In this document: piece after piece, positions 8,351-11,291 of the stretch
How positions within the stretch are numbered: the stretch's first letter is position 1
Layout: each line of letters begins with the position of its first letter
From: Saccoglossus kowalevskii
Lineage: Eukaryota > Hemichordata > Enteropneusta > Harrimaniidae
Assembly: GCF_000003605.2 (NCBI RefSeq)
Contig: NW_003107103.1
Span: 1,170 to 12,460 of the forward strand
DNA length: 11,291 bases
Direction of reading: 5' to 3'
Position numbers and translations under genes: made by a program
The notes under the pieces: generated by a model
Seen by the model: only the letters and a program-made list of their open reading frames with translations
What the model was told of the DNA's origin: nothing
Database searches by the model: none

Positions 8351-8966
8351 ATTCACTCATTTATTATAAACCCACTGAGCACCATATTTTATACATTTTT
8401 CCCGGCTAACATTTTGTCATTTTTTATGTATTTTCTACATTTTTGGGGGATAATTGTGTACCAAATGGACATAATTTCTTATTCGTTACAAGTCTTAATC
8501 AAAAGTTTAGGGAAATTATGAAAAAATTAAGTGAGTTTAACATTTGTGAATTATGAAAAAAAATTGACAGGTTCATAAAAAAAAAATGATATTGAGTCAT
8601 TCTTTACACATCTTCTTTTGACCGATTTCATGTTAAATTTGTACTTTGAGATCATTCGTATAGCTTTGTAGAAGTCACTACTGATGTGAAATTGTTGATG
8701 GTGTGAACCAAAACATTCTAAGCTCAATGATTTTCAGTACGCTTGGATGATGGCAACAGTTTTGGCTTCCCATGTGAGTGTTTGTTTAGATATCATTTGC
8801 CTAATATGTTTTTGAATATCGATCAAATGTACATGAATTCACAAAGATTTGCCTCTGTTTGAAACTCAATGATTCATCAAATATTTTCCTCACATTGCAT
8901 ACAATCAAATACAGCACACATGGTAATAGTAAAGTAATTAGACATCAGTAAAGCTTTAGAAAGTAT

Positions 8967-8994
8967 CTTTAAAAATGCAACTTTAAAAATGCTA
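8967..8994. repeat. 14-bp tandem duplication
   Basis: CTTTAAAAATGCAA (8967-8980) is followed at once by CTTTAAAAATGCTA (8981-8994), with 13 of 14 bases the same. This is simple slippage inside the presumed intron. Confidence 0.85.
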
Positions 8995-9342
8995 GCTATC
9001 TTTATAGTTAATACAAGATTTTCATCATTTCACCCAAAATATTAGTTTCCTTATATTTCATACATTTTTATTGATTTCTCAATAGTGAGTGTTAATATAA
9101 ATTAGTTTGATTTCCAATATTTTAAAATATAAAAAAAATTAAAACTTATTCATTAACCACTATTATATGATATACCAGAGAAACAAGTAGTGTTATTTTG
9201 AACAGGTTTGGATCACTTAAAGGTTTTTGAAATGTATCTATTGAAAATAAAGATGACAAAATTAATTTTTAAGTTGGGAGAGATTAGTATATATTATTTT
9301 ACTGTCTATTACATGTGGAAATTACTGTGTAGATAAAATTAC

Positions 9343-9377
9343 CGATGGCACAGCATGGGGTCACCATGAGAAAGGTG
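9343..9377 (-). other. Possible 35-nt micro-exon upstream of the PLAC exon
   Basis: On the minus strand a strong acceptor (TTTCTTTTCCTTACAG) precedes position 9377 and a fair donor (G|GTAATT) follows position 9343. The 35 bases between them end one base into a codon, which is the phase the PLAC exon needs. Read in that register they give TFLMVTPCCAI, joining to the PLAC exon through an Asp codon. The segment is GC-richer than its surroundings. Against it, 35 bases is very short, the peptide does not look like the end of a thrombospondin repeat, and good splice sites at this spacing arise by chance in AT-rich DNA. Confidence 0.18.
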
Positions 9378-10765
9378 CTGTAAGGAAAAGAAAAGCATGC
9401 ACATTTGTTTAAACAAAACCAAAATTATTTTGTTTCTTTAAATAGTCATGTTTATGAAACCTTTTAAGAGCTGCATTAGGAACCAACATTTACTTTTTAG
9501 CCACCATTGAAAAACCAATTATTAATAATTAGCAATAATCAATATTTGCAAATAAATCTTATAGAATGTGTGTTCAGTGTAATAATGAAAAATACAAATA
9601 ATTGGAGAATCCCTAGATTAAATAAATTATTGTTTTGCACTGATAACTAGTAGCTTATTGAATAGTCAAATGTGAATACTCTTGCTCATTCAGATGTCAT
9701 GTTTCATACAGTTTTTACTGCATGCTGCCTAAATTAACGTACAAATTAGGTTTTTCGTTTTTATGTTTTTTATTGTGACTAGGGTGAATGGTAAACTTAG
9801 TTTCGACATTGAGTTGTTATAGCCGTAAAAAGTATTAACTGTTGCTTGAATGCTCAGTTTATCTTTTGAAAACTATTGATTTCTTGATTAAAAAAATAAA
9901 TTATGCTGTTTTACCACTAAAATCAATGCCAAAAGATCATACTACATTTAATATGATGAAACTAAATTGAATTTTACTGTTGATTTTTTGTACATTATTA
10001 TAATCACGACTGAGTAAAAATTAAGAATCGCAACAAGTAATGTATTCACTTGTGAAATGCATCATGACCAGACTCTTTTAGGCTACACGTACATGTATAC
10101 GTTTGGTCACCAACAAAATTTAAACTAAATACATATTACATTAAAATCACTGAGTACTATTTGTTATCATGTGGAAATACCAACATTTTCCCTATAAATA
10201 GCCAAAGCCTATTTTACAACTTTTTCACTCTTCCTTGACGTCCATCTGGAGTGATGCCTAAATTTACAGTACCATGTTGGGCAACAAATATTTTCATAAT
10301 TCTTAGGACTAACAGAATTCAGTTTAGGTGAAAATGAAATATATTTGTTTTGAATGGTGATCAGAAATAGCTTTGCTATATAGACAGTTGAAAATAGCAT
10401 TTTTGACCAAAAATGACAAAAATATTCACTTTCACTAAAATTAGAAAATTGAACTTAATGTTACAAAACGAACAACAAATCTGTCAAAGGTCCACATATA
10501 AGGTCTACATACAAGATGTCAAAGCAATTGTGCTTTACCAATATCAAAAAGAAGTCGCAAATAACAAGTAAACCAAAAAGTTACAAATTAAGACATTTGT
10601 ACACAAAAATTATAAATCTGAGTGTATTGTCACAAAGTGAACAAATATATCATAGGCTAATCCAAAGTAAAAAATAGCAAAAATATTCCTCCATACTAGA
10701 GATTCGAAAATATCTTCACAAATACCCAAGTATAATTAAAGCATGAGGACTTGTCGATTGTTTGC

Positions 10766-10797
10766 TTATTTATTTATTCAATTATTTATTTATTCAA
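10766..10797. repeat. Perfect 16-bp tandem duplication
   Basis: TTATTTATTTATTCAA occurs twice head to tail, followed by TTAATTAATTA-type sequence to about 10819. Such simple AT sequence sitting beside the CpG-rich patch that starts near 10822 could be the tail of an inserted element read on the minus strand. Confidence 0.9.
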
Positions 10798-10821
10798 TAC
10801 ATTAATTATTAATTAATTACA

Positions 10822-11105
10822 GCGAGCGCAAGATATTTACATACATCTAACTCTCGTACGCGATAGGCAATTACCGAGGGACTTTGCAACATCCCCAGAC
10901 GCTTTCCTATACACTCCAATGACCGTTGTAGACGCAATAAAGTTACATACACGCCTACGTGACAGTTAATCAAAACACCAGACGCGGTATGCCTTTGATG
11001 TGTGGACACGAGGAACAGGGGTAGTTGGAATATTCCATTGCTTTGTAGGTATAACAATCATTGCTGTGTAACACTTGGATGAAATATAATACGAACATAA
11101 ACCTG
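10822..11105 (-). other. CpG-rich patch with three overlapping minus frames
   Basis: About 14 CpG lie between 10822 and 11011 in a window where CpG is otherwise rare. On the minus strand one frame is open from 11057 to 10809 (82 codons). The other two are also open for 40 or more codons in the part from about 11100 to 10970; one of these contains NDCYTYKAMEYSNYPCSSC. An acceptor-like ATTCATTCCCAG precedes 11101. It may be an exon of the minus-strand gene, but an inserted mobile element is as likely. No domain is recognised. Confidence 0.25.
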
Positions 11106-11291
11106 GGAATGAATATTAACAAGAAATGATAAATGAAAATTCTTTTGATTGGTAGATTGTTGAGATGTTGTAAATTGATTTATATTAATAATATTAGCGT
11201 TGTGAGTGTCCCGTTCAATGCTGGTCCCATTGCCAGTTTGCCAGAATATTCATCGCCCAGTTAATCTTTCCCTGGAATCTTCTACTTAGTT
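11106..11291. other. AT-rich end of the window, nothing recognised
   Basis: The last 186 bases become somewhat more balanced in composition after about 11190, but I see no supported coding region, repeat or RNA gene. Confidence 0.35.

Larger units (their letters stand above)
8351..10765. other. Presumed intron sequence upstream of the PLAC exon
   Basis: Apart from the doubtful micro-exon at 9343-9377 and short repeats, I see nothing coding for thrombospondin repeats or protease domains on the minus strand. Poly-A runs occur near 8560-8585. At 10308-10200 two minus frames overlap, one of them reading MKIFVAQHGTVNLGITPDGR before a stop; this is short and unrecognised. The palindrome ATTTGCAAAT lies at 9544-9553. 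Confidence 0.45.

Noticed and set aside
8738-8773. Plus-strand micro-exon candidate of 36 bases between TTTTCAG and GTGAGT, open in one frame (YAWMMATVLASH).
   Set aside because: It lies in the presumed intron of the opposite-strand PLAC gene. It is very short and matches no known motif, and acceptor-donor pairs like this arise by chance.
10209-10400. Minus-strand frame of 63 codons ending in a CPTWYC-containing stretch that hinted at a thrombospondin repeat of the PLAC gene.
   Set aside because: The cysteine and tryptophan spacing does not fit a TSP1 repeat, no good donor follows, and another frame over the same bases looks equally protein-like.

Overview
The window looks like AT-rich, gene-poor nuclear DNA of a metazoan. 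By eye GC is about 30%, there is no long open reading frame on either strand, and the few coding traces are short, split by introns or broken. The strongest clue to origin is a terminal exon at 8221-8336 on the minus strand. It encodes a complete PLAC domain, the six-cysteine C-terminal module of ADAMTS proteases, ADAMTS-like proteins, papilin and lacunin, which is an animal extracellular-matrix module. A second clue is a decayed transposon-type gene at 3932-4462, which resembles proteins I associate with marine invertebrates such as molluscs and cnidarians. I would guess an aquatic invertebrate, possibly lophotrochozoan, but the sequence does not settle this.

Layout. Positions 1-234 hold no gene, only an octamer-type palindrome and a TA microsatellite. 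Positions 235-696 are two diverged tandem copies of a unit of about 253 bp. Positions 697-2394 are non-coding as far as I can see, with a slightly GC-richer patch, a triplicated short motif and a small hairpin. Positions 2395-3016 contain two weak candidate coding stretches on the plus strand and an 18-bp perfect palindrome made of two inverted POU octamers. Positions 3932-4462 are the transposon relic: one reading frame interrupted by stops, with the start of the protein joined almost directly to parts near its far end. Positions 4463-8220 are mostly featureless AT-rich DNA; the end nearest 8220 is probably 3' UTR and downstream flank of the PLAC gene. The PLAC exon follows, and 8337-11291 is presumably intron of that gene. 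It has a doubtful 35-nt upstream micro-exon at 9343-9377 and a CpG-rich patch near 10822-11011.

Only one probable host gene is touched, and only its last exon is clear. Its upstream protease and thrombospondin-repeat exons are not visible and would lie beyond position 11291 on the minus strand. I found no tRNA, rRNA, CRISPR or operon-like structure, and no convincing new biological system. The two items most worth pursuing are the PLAC gene and the collapsed transposon relic.
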